Source: an uncultured Pseudomonadota bacterium | Lineage (GTDB): Bacteria > Pseudomonadota > Gammaproteobacteria > Burkholderiales > Eutrophovitaceae | NCBI GenBank assembly: GCA_913057675.1 | Contig: CAJXOL010000009.1 | Location: forward strand, 1 to 38,008 | Direction: 5' to 3' | Length of the DNA stretch: 38,008 bases | In this document: piece by piece, positions 19,262 to 27,605 of the stretch | Numbering within the stretch: the stretch's first letter is position 1 | How the letters are laid out: every line of letters starts with the position of its first letter | The notes under the pieces: model-generated | Seen by the model: the letters and a program-made list of their open reading frames with translations, nothing else | Database searches by the model: none | Told to the model about the DNA's origin: nothing | Program-made: the position numbers and the translations under genes

Positions 19262-22200
19262 ATGAAACTGAGAGATGTCGCTTTAGAGGATAAATATATT
19301 GTTGAGGAAGGGCGCATCTTTCTCAACGGAACTCAAGCGCTGGTGCGATTGCCATTGATGCAACGTGCCAGAGACAAAAAGAGTGGATTGAATACCGCTG
19401 GCTATATCTCAGGCTATCGGGGTAGCCCATTAGGACAGTTCGATCAACAACTTGGGTTTGCGAAGAAGCATCTTAAGAATAACAATATTGTTTTTCAGGC
19501 GGGCGTGAACGAAGACCTTGCTGCAACAGCGCTGTGGGGGACACAGCAGGCTGGGATGCATGGAGAGGCTAAATACGATGGTGTGTTTGGCATTTGGTAT
19601 GGCAAAGGGCCGGGAGTAGATCGATCGGGAGATATTTTTCGACACGCTAATCTGGCTGGAACCAATAAAAATGGTGGGGTCATCGCTCTGATGGGCGACG
19701 ATCACACGTGTGAATCATCGACCACAGCGCACCAAAGTGAATTTGCATTGGTCGACGCAATGATGCCTATCCTGAATCCAGCTGGAATTCAGGAGTTATT
19801 GGATTACGGGTTGTACGGTTGGGCGCTCTCACGATATTCCGGCACGTGGGTAGGTCTTAAATGCATGAAGGATACGATTGATGCAAGCGCAACCGTTGAT
19901 GTTGGTGAAGATAGAGTGCAGTTGGTTCAGCCCCTCGAATTTGAAATGCCTCAGGGAGGCCTCAGTCTTCGCTACCCAGATCCGCCCCTAGATCAGGAAG
20001 AGCGTCTTCATAAATATAAGATTGAAGCAGTTAAGGCCTTTGCGCGAGCTAATGGAATCGATAGAGTTGAGTTTCAAGGTGAGAATGATGTCTTGGGCAT
20101 CATTACCTGTGGTAAGTCCTATCTTGATGTAAAGCAAGCACTGCATTATTTGGGGATTGATGACCGCCGTGCAAAGCAACTTGGCTTAAGTGTTTATAAA
20201 GTGGGTATGACCTGGCCGCTTGAACCAATAGGGATTACTCAGTTTGCTAACGGCCTCAAGAAGATTCTGGTTGTCGAAGAAAAGCGAGGTCTCTTAGAGC
20301 CTCAAGTGAAAGACATTTTATATTCGCTCGAGCAACGTCCCGTTGTAGTTGGTAAGAAAAATGAACAAGGTAGCGAGTTGCTGCGCTCCAACGCCGCACT
20401 CGAACCAAATGAAATTGCGATTGCGATCGCAGAGCGCATATTAGATTTCACGAATGACCATGATCTTCAAGATAAACTTAACCGAAGACGGTCAATGGCT
20501 CTTGAGACTATTGGGGTGCCGGCTATGGAGCGCACGCCATATTTTTGTTCTGGTTGCCCACACAGCACGGGAACTAAGGTGCCAGAAGGTTCTGTTGCTC
20601 TAGCTGGGATAGGGTGTCATTTTATGGCCCAATGGATGGATCGTAATACGACCGGATATACTCAAATGGGTGGAGAGGGTGCGAGTTGGATCGGAGAATC
20701 TCACTTTGTAGACACACCTCATGTTTTTCAAAATATTGGTGACGGTACGTATTTTCATTCCGGGTTTTTAGCACTAAGGGCGGCAGTCGCCTCGGGAGCT
20801 AACATGACCTATAAAATCTTGTTTAATGATGCTGTTGCCATGACAGGGGGGCAGCAAGTTGATGGCCAATTAACGGTGCCGCAAGTAACACGCCAAGTCG
20901 CAGCTGAGGGTGCAACTGAAGTTGTAGTTGTTACGGATGAACCTGATAAATATGGCGCTGATGCAGGGTTCGCTGAGGGCGTTACAGTTCATCACCGTGA
21001 TGACTATGAACGGGTGCAAAAACAGATCCGTGAAGTTCCGGGTGTGTCAGTAATCGTGTACGACCAAACTTGCGGTTCGGAGAAGAGGCGGCGGCGTAAA
21101 AGAGGAACGTTTCCTGACCCTGCTAAAAGAGCAGTGATTAATGATTTAGTCTGTGAAGGTTGTGGTGATTGTGGTGTTAAATCGAATTGCGTGTCTGTTA
21201 CCCCTCTTGAAACCGAGTTTGGCCGAAAGCGATCAATAGACCAATCAGCGTGCAATAAGGATTATTCTTGTGTTAAGGGATTTTGTCCAAGCTTTGTCAC
21301 GGTGCACGGGGGAGCTCTGAAAAAAGGCCAAGGTGCAGTATCCAAAATTGAAAAAGCCGATCTATTCCCAGCATTGTTAGACCCAGTTTTACCATCTCTA
21401 GATCAGCCGTACGGAATCCTTGTGAATGGTATTGGTGGAACGGGTGTTGTAACCATAGGCGCAATTGTTGGTATGGCGGCTCATTTAGAGAGTAAGTCCT
21501 TTGCGGGGATGGATATGGCTGGTCTCGCACAAAAAGGAGGTGCCGTTTGGAGTCATCTGCAAATCGCAAATCATCAGGAAGACTTGAAAGCGGCTCGCCT
21601 TGGTTTTGCTGGTGCTTCATTGATCCTGGGTTGCGATTTTGTGACGACCGCGAGTGAAAAGACCATGGAGTTGGGTCAAAACGGAAAAACCTATGCCATT
21701 GTTAATGTGCATGAGCAGATGACGGGTATTTTTACGCGCGACAAAAACTATCAATTCCCGAGAAAAGATCTTAAAGATACGATTCGCAAGCGATTGGGAG
21801 GGGAAAATGTGGAGTTCGTAGAAGCAACTCGTATTGCTACCTCTCTAATGGGTAACTCAATTGCATCGAATATGTTCATGTTGGGGTACGCCTACCAAAG
21901 AGGTTTATTGCCTTTGGGACACGAATCCATCAACCGGGCAATAGAGATGAATGGGGCATCGGTCGATATGAATAAGACGGCGTTTCTTTGGGGGAGGAGA
22001 GCCAGTGTTGATTTGGCGACTGTAGAGCGGTTATTGAAGCCAAAAGTTGTGGAGAGTGAGCCGGAGGAGAAACAATCGCAAACTCTTGAAGAGATCGTGC
22101 AGAGAAGAGTCGAGTTTCTCACTGACTATCAAAATGTATATTATGCGAATCAGTATAGAAACCTAGTTGATAGGGTGCGTCGGAGAGAGGAATCGGGAAC

Positions 22201-22735
22201 TATGCTTGATGGGTTAACAGAGGTCGTGGCGCGCTATCATTTTAAGCTGATGGCATATAAAGACGAATATGAGGTTGGTAGACTATATGCTAACGGTGCA
22301 TTTCAAAAGAAGGTTGGTGAACTGTTCGAGGGAAACTATAAGATTCGATATCACCTCGCTCCGCCTCTTTTCGCTAAAAAAGACTCTGAGACAGGCCACC
22401 TTAAGAAAAAAGAGTTTGGCCCATGGGTTTTTGGTGTATTTACAGTTCTGTCACGTTTGAAGTTTTTGCGTGGTACGGTTTTTGATGTCTTTGGGTGGAC
22501 TGCTGAGAGAAAGATGGAGCGACAACTCATTGAGGATTACCGTTCGTTGGTCGAGGAGATTGCCGATACGGTGGATCAAACAAATATTGATGTGGCTAAG
22601 AAGCTTCTATCTTTGCCTGAGGATATACGTGGCTTTGGGCATGTCAAAGAAGCTAGCGTCATTCAGGTAAAGCAATCGTGGCAGGTTTTGCTTGATGAGT
22701 ACCGTGCCAGAGGTGCAGTGCGCAAAGCCGCATAG
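19262..22735 (+). CDS. Indolepyruvate:ferredoxin oxidoreductase, fused form
   Basis: This 1157-residue enzyme oxidatively decarboxylates aryl- or branched-chain 2-oxoacids from transaminated amino acids to acyl-CoA, passing electrons to ferredoxin. The N-terminal part resembles the PFOR/IorA pyrimidine-binding domain (YISGYRGSPLGQFDQQL). CSGCPHSTGT near 429 and GGEGASWIGE to GGQQVDG (about 470-540) form the thiamine diphosphate region. A cysteine-rich segment at about 630-680 (CEGCGDCGVKSNC, CNKDYSCVKGFC) should hold Fe-S clusters. GIGGTGVVTIGAIVGMAA near 723 begins the IorB-like gamma domain, followed by a long C-terminal extension of the DUF6537 type. It stands alone, with a poor ribosome binding site. 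Confidence 0.93.
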   Translation: MKLRDVALEDKYIVEEGRIFLNGTQALVRLPLMQRARDKKSGLNTAGYISGYRGSPLGQFDQQLGFAKKHLKNNNIVFQAGVNEDLAATALWGTQQAGMHGEAKYDGVFGIWYGKGPGVDRSGDIFRHANLAGTNKNGGVIALMGDDHTCESSTTAHQSEFALVDAMMPILNPAGIQELLDYGLYGWALSRYSGTWVGLKCMKDTIDASATVDVGEDRVQLVQPLEFEMPQGGLSLRYPDPPLDQEERLHKYKIEAVKAFARANGIDRVEFQGENDVLGIITCGKSYLDVKQALHYLGIDDRRAKQLGLSVYKVGMTWPLEPIGITQFANGLKKILVVEEKRGLLEPQVKDILYSLEQRPVVVGKKNEQGSELLRSNAALEPNEIAIAIAERILDFTNDHDLQDKLNRRRSMALETIGVPAMERTPYFCSGCPHSTGTKVPEGSVALAGIGCHFMAQWMDRNTTGYTQMGGEGASWIGESHFVDTPHVFQNIGDGTYFHSGFLALRAAVASGANMTYKILFNDAVAMTGGQQVDGQLTVPQVTRQVAAEGATEVVVVTDEPDKYGADAGFAEGVTVHHRDDYERVQKQIREVPGVSVIVYDQTCGSEKRRRRKRGTFPDPAKRAVINDLVCEGCGDCGVKSNCVSVTPLETEFGRKRSIDQSACNKDYSCVKGFCPSFVTVHGGALKKGQGAVSKIEKADLFPALLDPVLPSLDQPYGILVNGIGGTGVVTIGAIVGMAAHLESKSFAGMDMAGLAQKGGAVWSHLQIANHQEDLKAARLGFAGASLILGCDFVTTASEKTMELGQNGKTYAIVNVHEQMTGIFTRDKNYQFPRKDLKDTIRKRLGGENVEFVEATRIATSLMGNSIASNMFMLGYAYQRGLLPLGHESINRAIEMNGASVDMNKTAFLWGRRASVDLATVERLLKPKVVESEPEEKQSQTLEEIVQRRVEFLTDYQNVYYANQYRNLVDRVRRREESGTMLDGLTEVVARYHFKLMAYKDEYEVGRLYANGAFQKKVGELFEGNYKIRYHLAPPLFAKKDSETGHLKKKEFGPWVFGVFTVLSRLKFLRGTVFDVFGWTAERKMERQLIEDYRSLVEEIADTVDQTNIDVAKKLLSLPEDIRGFGHVKEASVIQVKQSWQVLLDEYRARGAVRKAA

Positions 22736-22745
22736 GACATTTTTG

Positions 22746-23501
22746 TTAAAAAAAGTATGGCCCGATAGCATCTATTTGTGCTGTCACCAGCGCGTCGACG
22801 TTATGTTCGACGACAGTAATAGCTTCGAGACTGTCGTTAACATTGGTCGCAATTACTGAATGTTTTTTTTGGTGTAATGTGTTGACAAGTTCTGGCGTGA
22901 TTAGCTGCTGCGGGATGAAAACGCAATGGCACATTAGATTTTCGTGATTGCTCGCTTCTTGAGGTAATTCATTATTCCAAATGAGGCCTCTGAATGTATC
23001 TGGAGAAATCTCCATTAAAGTGGTTAGCGTCAAAGCGCTTTGAGACGCTATTAAGGGGAATATTTTTTTTTCTTGAGTGACTGTTCGCAGGATGTCGATA
23101 CTAATTTCTGCTATGGCTCCTTCTTGGTTCAAGCTTGGCTTTAATTCGATTACAGGCCACATTTCGTGTTCGACACAGGTTGAAAGTGCTTGATAGAGCG
23201 TGGGTAATTTCTCCCCAATGTATTCATTGCCGTAGTCGCTACCAATATCCAATCCATTAATTTGATCAAAAAATATTTCACTCACAAGCCCAGAAGAAGT
23301 GCCAGTCAACGGGTCAAGTAGCTCTTGATTCAGGAGAATGGGCACGCCATCGGCCGTCAAGCGGACATCGAAATGAATATTTTGGAACCCGAGATTTCTC
23401 GCATGTTTAATGCCAGCTAGTGAATTTTCGGGGGCTATAATTCCCCCAGTTCTGTGGCTAATGACTTTTTGTCGTGCTGCGAATGATTGATTTTCAAGCA
23501 T
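22746..23501 (-). CDS. UgpQ-like glycerophosphodiester phosphodiesterase, active site altered
   Basis: The 251-residue protein aligns with E. coli UgpQ along its length: SHRTGGIIAPENSLAGIKHA at the start, LPTLYQAL and VIELKPS in the middle, and ALVTAQIDAIGPYF at the end. His16-Arg17, Asp45 and Glu119 are kept. However, the metal-binding Glu of the usual IEFD is His43, and the catalytic His of the usual HD pair is replaced by Asn58-Gln59; the RTT/RTS segment is also lost. It may be inactive or do something else. No signal peptide is seen. It is tail-to-tail with the oxidoreductase, only ten bases away. Confidence 0.8.
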   Translation of the reverse strand: MLENQSFAARQKVISHRTGGIIAPENSLAGIKHARNLGFQNIHFDVRLTADGVPILLNQELLDPLTGTSSGLVSEIFFDQINGLDIGSDYGNEYIGEKLPTLYQALSTCVEHEMWPVIELKPSLNQEGAIAEISIDILRTVTQEKKIFPLIASQSALTLTTLMEISPDTFRGLIWNNELPQEASNHENLMCHCVFIPQQLITPELVNTLHQKKHSVIATNVNDSLEAITVVEHNVDALVTAQIDAIGPYFF

Positions 23502-23644
23502 GTTTACGTTATTCGATATGCCTGTATGTGGCCGTCTGATTGTTTTAGAGGTTGTAATTAAAAATAAGCCTTATTGTAACTTCCTATTTTAGATAATATC
23601 TTGGTATGTGCGATATACTATTTCCGTTTAATTGAGGTTCCTTA

Positions 23645-23959
23645 ATGCCTATCTATGAATATCGTTGCTCCTCATGTGGTAATAAGCATGAGGCACTTCA
23701 AAAAATCTCAGAAGACCTCTTGGTCGATTGTCCCAAATGCGGCGCGCCATCATTGGTTAAAATGGTAACTGCTGCCGGCTTCCAGCTCAAAGGGGCTGGC
23801 TGGTATGTGACGGACTTCAAAGATAAAAAAGAACCTTTGGCGAGCGAAAGTTCTCCCAGTTCCGGGAGTGATAGCAAGGCAGTTGCAAGTTCCTCTGATG
23901 CAAAGAAAACTAATGAAACGAAATCAACCAAAGAGTCCTCAGTGGGTAGCAGCGATTAA
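23645..23959 (+). CDS. FmdB-family zinc ribbon protein
   Basis: The 104-residue protein starts MPIYEYRCSSCGNKHEALQKISEDLLVDCPKCGAPSLVKMVT. Cys8, Cys11, Cys29 and Cys32 form a zinc ribbon of the FmdB/CxxC regulatory family, followed by a GWYVTDFK segment. The last 40 or so residues are low complexity, rich in Ser, Lys, Thr and Glu. Its role is unknown; it commonly precedes aspS in betaproteobacteria, often with a DUF502 membrane protein between, which is absent here. TTGAGG upstream serves as ribosome binding site. Confidence 0.9.
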   Translation: MPIYEYRCSSCGNKHEALQKISEDLLVDCPKCGAPSLVKMVTAAGFQLKGAGWYVTDFKDKKEPLASESSPSSGSDSKAVASSSDAKKTNETKSTKESSVGSSD

Positions 23960-23995
23960 CAGTTATCGCAATTTTACATACCCACAGACCCGAAT

Positions 23996-24012
23996 AGTGT
24001 TGTAACAACGCT
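23996..24012 (+). promoter_or_regulatory. 17-base palindrome upstream of aspS
   Basis: AGTGTTGT (23996-24003) and ACAACGCT (24005-24012) are inverted around A24004 with one G-U type mismatch, and end 21 bases before the aspS ATG. As DNA it could be a dimeric regulator site. As RNA it would fold into a short hairpin. No known operator is recognised. Confidence 0.3.
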
Positions 24013-24033
24013 GTTTAAAAATAACGGAAACTA

Positions 24034-25839
24034 ATGGCAATGCGAACAAATTATTGTGGATTAATTGACTCAAGCTACTTGGACCAGGAGGTTCATTTAT
24101 TCGGATGGGTTCATCGGCGAAGGGATCACGGTGGCGTTATTTTTATCGATCTGCGTGATCGAGAAGGTATAGTTCAAGTGGTATCCGACCCTGATAACGA
24201 ACAAGCTTTTTTGGTCAGTGATCGTGCTCGAAGCGAATACGTTTTAAGGATTAAAGGACGAGTGCGACGTCGACCAGACGGCACGGTCAATTCCGCGTTA
24301 ACGAGCGGTGAGATAGAGGTTCTGGCGGATGACATTGAAATCCTTAATACATCGGAGACACCCCCTTTTACTATTGATGAAGAAGAGCCGTCAGAGATGG
24401 TTCGATTGGAGAACAGGGTTTTTGATTTGCGTCGTCCCCAGATGCAATCGAATTTGCGGTTACGATCTCGTGTATCAAAATGCTTGAGGGGTTATTTAGA
24501 CGAAAATGGCTTTATTGACGTGGAGACCCCGATTTTATATAAATCGACACCTGAGGGTGCTCGTGAATTTCTTGTGCCATCACGTATGCACGATGGGGAG
24601 TTTTATGCGTTGCCGCAGTCGCCTCAGCTATTTAAGCAAATGTTGATGGTCGCTGGATTTGATCGCTATTATCAAGTTGTTAAATGCTTTAGAGATGAGG
24701 ATTTGCGAGCGGATCGTCAGCCTGAGTTTACGCAGATTGATATTGAAACGTCATTTCTTGACGAGTTTGAGATCAGAAAAATCATGGAGGACATGATTAG
24801 AGGATGTTTCAAGAACACTTTGAAGGTGGACCTGCCTGATGCATTCCCAGTGATGCCTTACGATGAGGCGATGCGACTTTACGGGAGTGATAAACCTGAT
24901 CTGAGAATCCCATTAAAGTTTACGGATATCACCGAGTTAATGAAATCTGAGGAATTTAAAGTATTTAGGTCAGCTGCTGACCTTGCGGATGGACGGGTAG
25001 TTGCGTTGAGGGTTCCAGGAGGTGGAGAGATTAGTCGAAAGCAGATTGATGATTACACAAATTTTGTCGCGATCTACGGTGCTAAAGGTTTGGCATATAT
25101 CAAAGTTAATGATGTGACTGAAGGTGTTGGTGGTTTGCAATCTCCTATCATTAAGTTCCTTTCAGAGGAGGTAGTGTTAAAAATAACGGAGCTCTCTGGC
25201 GCGGAAAACGGTGATATTATTTTCTTTGGGGCAGATAAGAGCAAGATTGTTAACGATGCATTGGGCGCTCTTCGTGAAAAATTGGGTCGAGATCTTGGTT
25301 TAGTTGAGACGGGATGGAAACCACTTTGGGTGGTTGATTTCCCCATGTTTGAATATGATGAGCAGTCTAATGAATGGGCTGCTCGTCATCATCCATTTAC
25401 GGCACCTAAAGATGGACACGATGCGTACATTGAGACAAACCCGGGTGCGGCCTATGCTAAAGCCTACGATATGGTCTTGAATGGTTGGGAGATTGGTGGC
25501 GGCTCGGTTCGTATCCATCAGCCCGAATTACAAGAGAAAGTTTTTCGTTCATTGAAAATTACTCCAGAGGACCAGCGAGCGAAGTTTGGTTTCCTACTAG
25601 ACAGTCTTAAGTGGGGGGCTCCTCCACATGGTGGTATAGCTTTTGGTCTAGATCGGATTGTTACGCTTATGTGTGGAGCAACATCGATCAGGGATGTTAT
25701 TGCGTTTCCTAAAACGCAGCGCGGACAGGACTTGTTGACGGGTGCGCCGTCCGCGGTCACGGATGTACAGTTACGTGAACTTCACATTCGTCTTCGTGGT
25801 GCCACGAAGACTGAAACAAGTAGTCAAAACGGCGATTAA
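24034..25839 (+). CDS. aspS: Aspartyl-tRNA synthetase
   Basis: The 601-residue class II synthetase has an N-terminal OB-fold anticodon-binding domain ([31 protein letters not shown]). The catalytic core has [20 protein letters not shown] as motif 2 and [23 protein letters not shown] as motif 3, with the bacterial GAD insertion between. It charges tRNA-Asp. It might also charge tRNA-Asn if the cell uses the GatCAB route; the window does not settle this. It lies 74 bases after fmdB and 9 bases before nudB. Confidence 0.98.
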   Translation: MAMRTNYCGLIDSSYLDQEVHLFGWVHRRRDHGGVIFIDLRDREGIVQVVSDPDNEQAFLVSDRARSEYVLRIKGRVRRRPDGTVNSALTSGEIEVLADDIEILNTSETPPFTIDEEEPSEMVRLENRVFDLRRPQMQSNLRLRSRVSKCLRGYLDENGFIDVETPILYKSTPEGAREFLVPSRMHDGEFYALPQSPQLFKQMLMVAGFDRYYQVVKCFRDEDLRADRQPEFTQIDIETSFLDEFEIRKIMEDMIRGCFKNTLKVDLPDAFPVMPYDEAMRLYGSDKPDLRIPLKFTDITELMKSEEFKVFRSAADLADGRVVALRVPGGGEISRKQIDDYTNFVAIYGAKGLAYIKVNDVTEGVGGLQSPIIKFLSEEVVLKITELSGAENGDIIFFGADKSKIVNDALGALREKLGRDLGLVETGWKPLWVVDFPMFEYDEQSNEWAARHHPFTAPKDGHDAYIETNPGAAYAKAYDMVLNGWEIGGGSVRIHQPELQEKVFRSLKITPEDQRAKFGFLLDSLKWGAPPHGGIAFGLDRIVTLMCGATSIRDVIAFPKTQRGQDLLTGAPSAVTDVQLRELHIRLRGATKTETSSQNGD

Positions 25840-25848
25840 ATTCTCGTC

Positions 25849-26322
25849 ATGTTGCCTGACAAAAGGCGAAGTCCGTCATACAAAATCCCGATATCGGTTT
25901 TAGTCGTCATTTATACCGAGGAATTAGACATCCTCTTGCTTGAGCGGGCAGACCGAGATGGTTTTTGGCAATCAGTAACCGGGAGTACCGAATTAAACGA
26001 GTCACTGGATCAAACTGCAGTAAGAGAGCTGCAAGAGGAAACGAGTATTAATGCTTTTGATTATGTTCTAGCGGATTGGAATATTTCTAATGAGTTCGAA
26101 ATATTCAAGCATTGGCGTGGTCGATATGCTCCAGGGGTGACCCACAATACGGAACATGTGTTTGGCGTTCTTGTCCCAGAGAGAGTGCCAGTTACAATAT
26201 CCCCGCGTGAGCATACTCAGTTCGGTTGGTTCCCGATTAATGAGGCTATTGATCGAGTTTTTTCTTGGACTAATGCGGATGCTTTGCGGTTTCTATTGAA
26301 AACTCATTTGAGGTTGCGCTGA
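25849..26322 (+). CDS. nudB: Dihydroneopterin triphosphate diphosphatase (Nudix)
   Basis: The 157-residue protein begins KIPISVLVVIYTEELDILLLERAD and has a complete Nudix box, GSTELNESLDQTAVRELQEETSI (G-x5-E-x7-REL-x-EE), at about residues 47-69. The family removes pyrophosphate from dihydroneopterin triphosphate in folate synthesis, though some members act on dATP. Its position directly after aspS (nine bases) is the usual one in betaproteobacteria and supports NudB and shared transcription with aspS. Confidence 0.92.
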   Translation: MLPDKRRSPSYKIPISVLVVIYTEELDILLLERADRDGFWQSVTGSTELNESLDQTAVRELQEETSINAFDYVLADWNISNEFEIFKHWRGRYAPGVTHNTEHVFGVLVPERVPVTISPREHTQFGWFPINEAIDRVFSWTNADALRFLLKTHLRLR

Positions 26323-26363
26323 GGTTTGTCTATGTCGGAAAATATCTCATGTAAACTGGGAGT

Positions 26364-26427
26364 TATAATATTTTAATGGGCCAATGAGGAGGGTGCTTCA
26401 TTGACTAATTTGGATTTTTTGTGTTGA
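26364..26427 (+). promoter_or_regulatory. nadA leader with consensus -10 and a mini-ORF
   Basis: A consensus TATAAT lies at 26364-26369, though no good -35 is visible. Downstream, GAGGAGGG (26386-26393), a near-ideal ribosome binding site, is placed seven bases before a TTG at 26401 that opens an eight-residue reading frame ending TGA at 26425-26427, 13 bases before the nadA ATG. An ATG at 26384 also starts a six-residue frame. The nadA ATG itself has a poor ribosome binding site, so its translation may depend on this leader. Confidence 0.35.
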
Positions 26428-26440
26428 AAGTAAAGCGGAC

Positions 26441-27544
26441 ATGGAATTAGTAACGAGCAGAAATTTTTTGGAGTATCGTGATCGTTCTGACGATGAATGT
26501 CATGAGCTTATTAAAGCAGCTAAGGCTAGCCTTGGACAGGATTTGGTAATTCTCGGTCATCATTATCAAAGGGCGGATGTATATCAACACGCCGATTTGA
26601 GAGGGGATTCTCTAAAGCTCTCGAAGTTGGCATCCCAAACGAATTCAGAACACATCATTTTTTGTGGTGTCCATTTCATGGCTGAAGTAGCCGATATCAT
26701 GTCAAACCAACACCAAAAGGCATTACTTCCTGATTTGGCTGCTGGTTGTTCGATGGCTGATATGGCTAACTTATCTAAAGTTAATCGAGCGTGGACCGAG
26801 ATTAAGTCCGTTCTTGGTGAGGAGATGTCGGTTACGCCAATTACTTATATTAACTCTGCCGCAGACTTAAAAGCGTTTTGTGGGGAGCGTGGCGGGATCG
26901 TGTGCACATCTTCTAATGCATCGCAGATTGTTACTTGGGGGTTAGGGCAAAGAGAAAAAATCTTGTTTTTTCCGGATCAGCATCTAGGTCGTTGGTCTGG
27001 GCATCAACTTGGTCTAATCAACGAAATAGATATGAAAGTTTGGGACCCAGATTTATGGATGGGTGGGCTTAGTGAGGAAGAAATTAAGCAAGCAAAAATA
27101 CTCTTATGGAAGGGGCACTGCTCGGTCCATCAAATGTTTCAGCCTGAGCACATTGCACGATTTCGTGAAAAATATCCTGAAGGCCATGTTATTTCGCATC
27201 CGGAGTGTCGATTCGAAGTTTGTGATCAATCCGACTTTGTTGGGTCGACGGAATATATCGTTCAGACAATTGCCGCTGCTAAGCCTAATACGCGTTGGTT
27301 GGTTGGTACTGAATTAAATTTAGTGAATCGAATTGCTGAGGAATTTCGGTCAGAAGGCAAGGTGGTTGAGTTTATGTCACCGCTTGTGTGTATGTGTTCT
27401 ACGATGAATCGTATCGACCCGCAACATCTGGCATGGCAAGTTGAAAATTTAGTTGATGGCACATTGGTGAACCAAATTATTGTTCCCGATGCAGATAAGG
27501 ATATGGCGCGAGTTGCTCTTGATCGAATGTTATCAATTTCATAA
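26441..27544 (+). CDS. nadA: Quinolinate synthase A, atypical subtype
   Basis: NadA condenses iminoaspartate with dihydroxyacetone phosphate to quinolinate in NAD synthesis, using a [4Fe-4S] cluster. The 367-residue protein has the three expected cysteine sites: Cys103 (AGCSMAD), Cys227 (GHCSVHQ) and Cys317/Cys319 (VCMCSTM). It also has VILGHHYQ, TSSNA, FFPDQHLGR and SHPEC. YINSAADLKAFCGERGGIVCTSSNA and GLGQREKILFFPDQHLGRWSGHQLG resemble a longer subtype I associate with other phyla rather than the usual betaproteobacterial form. No nadB or nadC is adjacent. Confidence 0.95.
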   Translation: MELVTSRNFLEYRDRSDDECHELIKAAKASLGQDLVILGHHYQRADVYQHADLRGDSLKLSKLASQTNSEHIIFCGVHFMAEVADIMSNQHQKALLPDLAAGCSMADMANLSKVNRAWTEIKSVLGEEMSVTPITYINSAADLKAFCGERGGIVCTSSNASQIVTWGLGQREKILFFPDQHLGRWSGHQLGLINEIDMKVWDPDLWMGGLSEEEIKQAKILLWKGHCSVHQMFQPEHIARFREKYPEGHVISHPECRFEVCDQSDFVGSTEYIVQTIAAAKPNTRWLVGTELNLVNRIAEEFRSEGKVVEFMSPLVCMCSTMNRIDPQHLAWQVENLVDGTLVNQIIVPDADKDMARVALDRMLSIS

Positions 27545-27605
27545 TTTCCCAATGGCTGGTGGCCTGTTGTTTCATGTGTAGAGGTTGCTATTGGAGCCCT
27601 AACTG

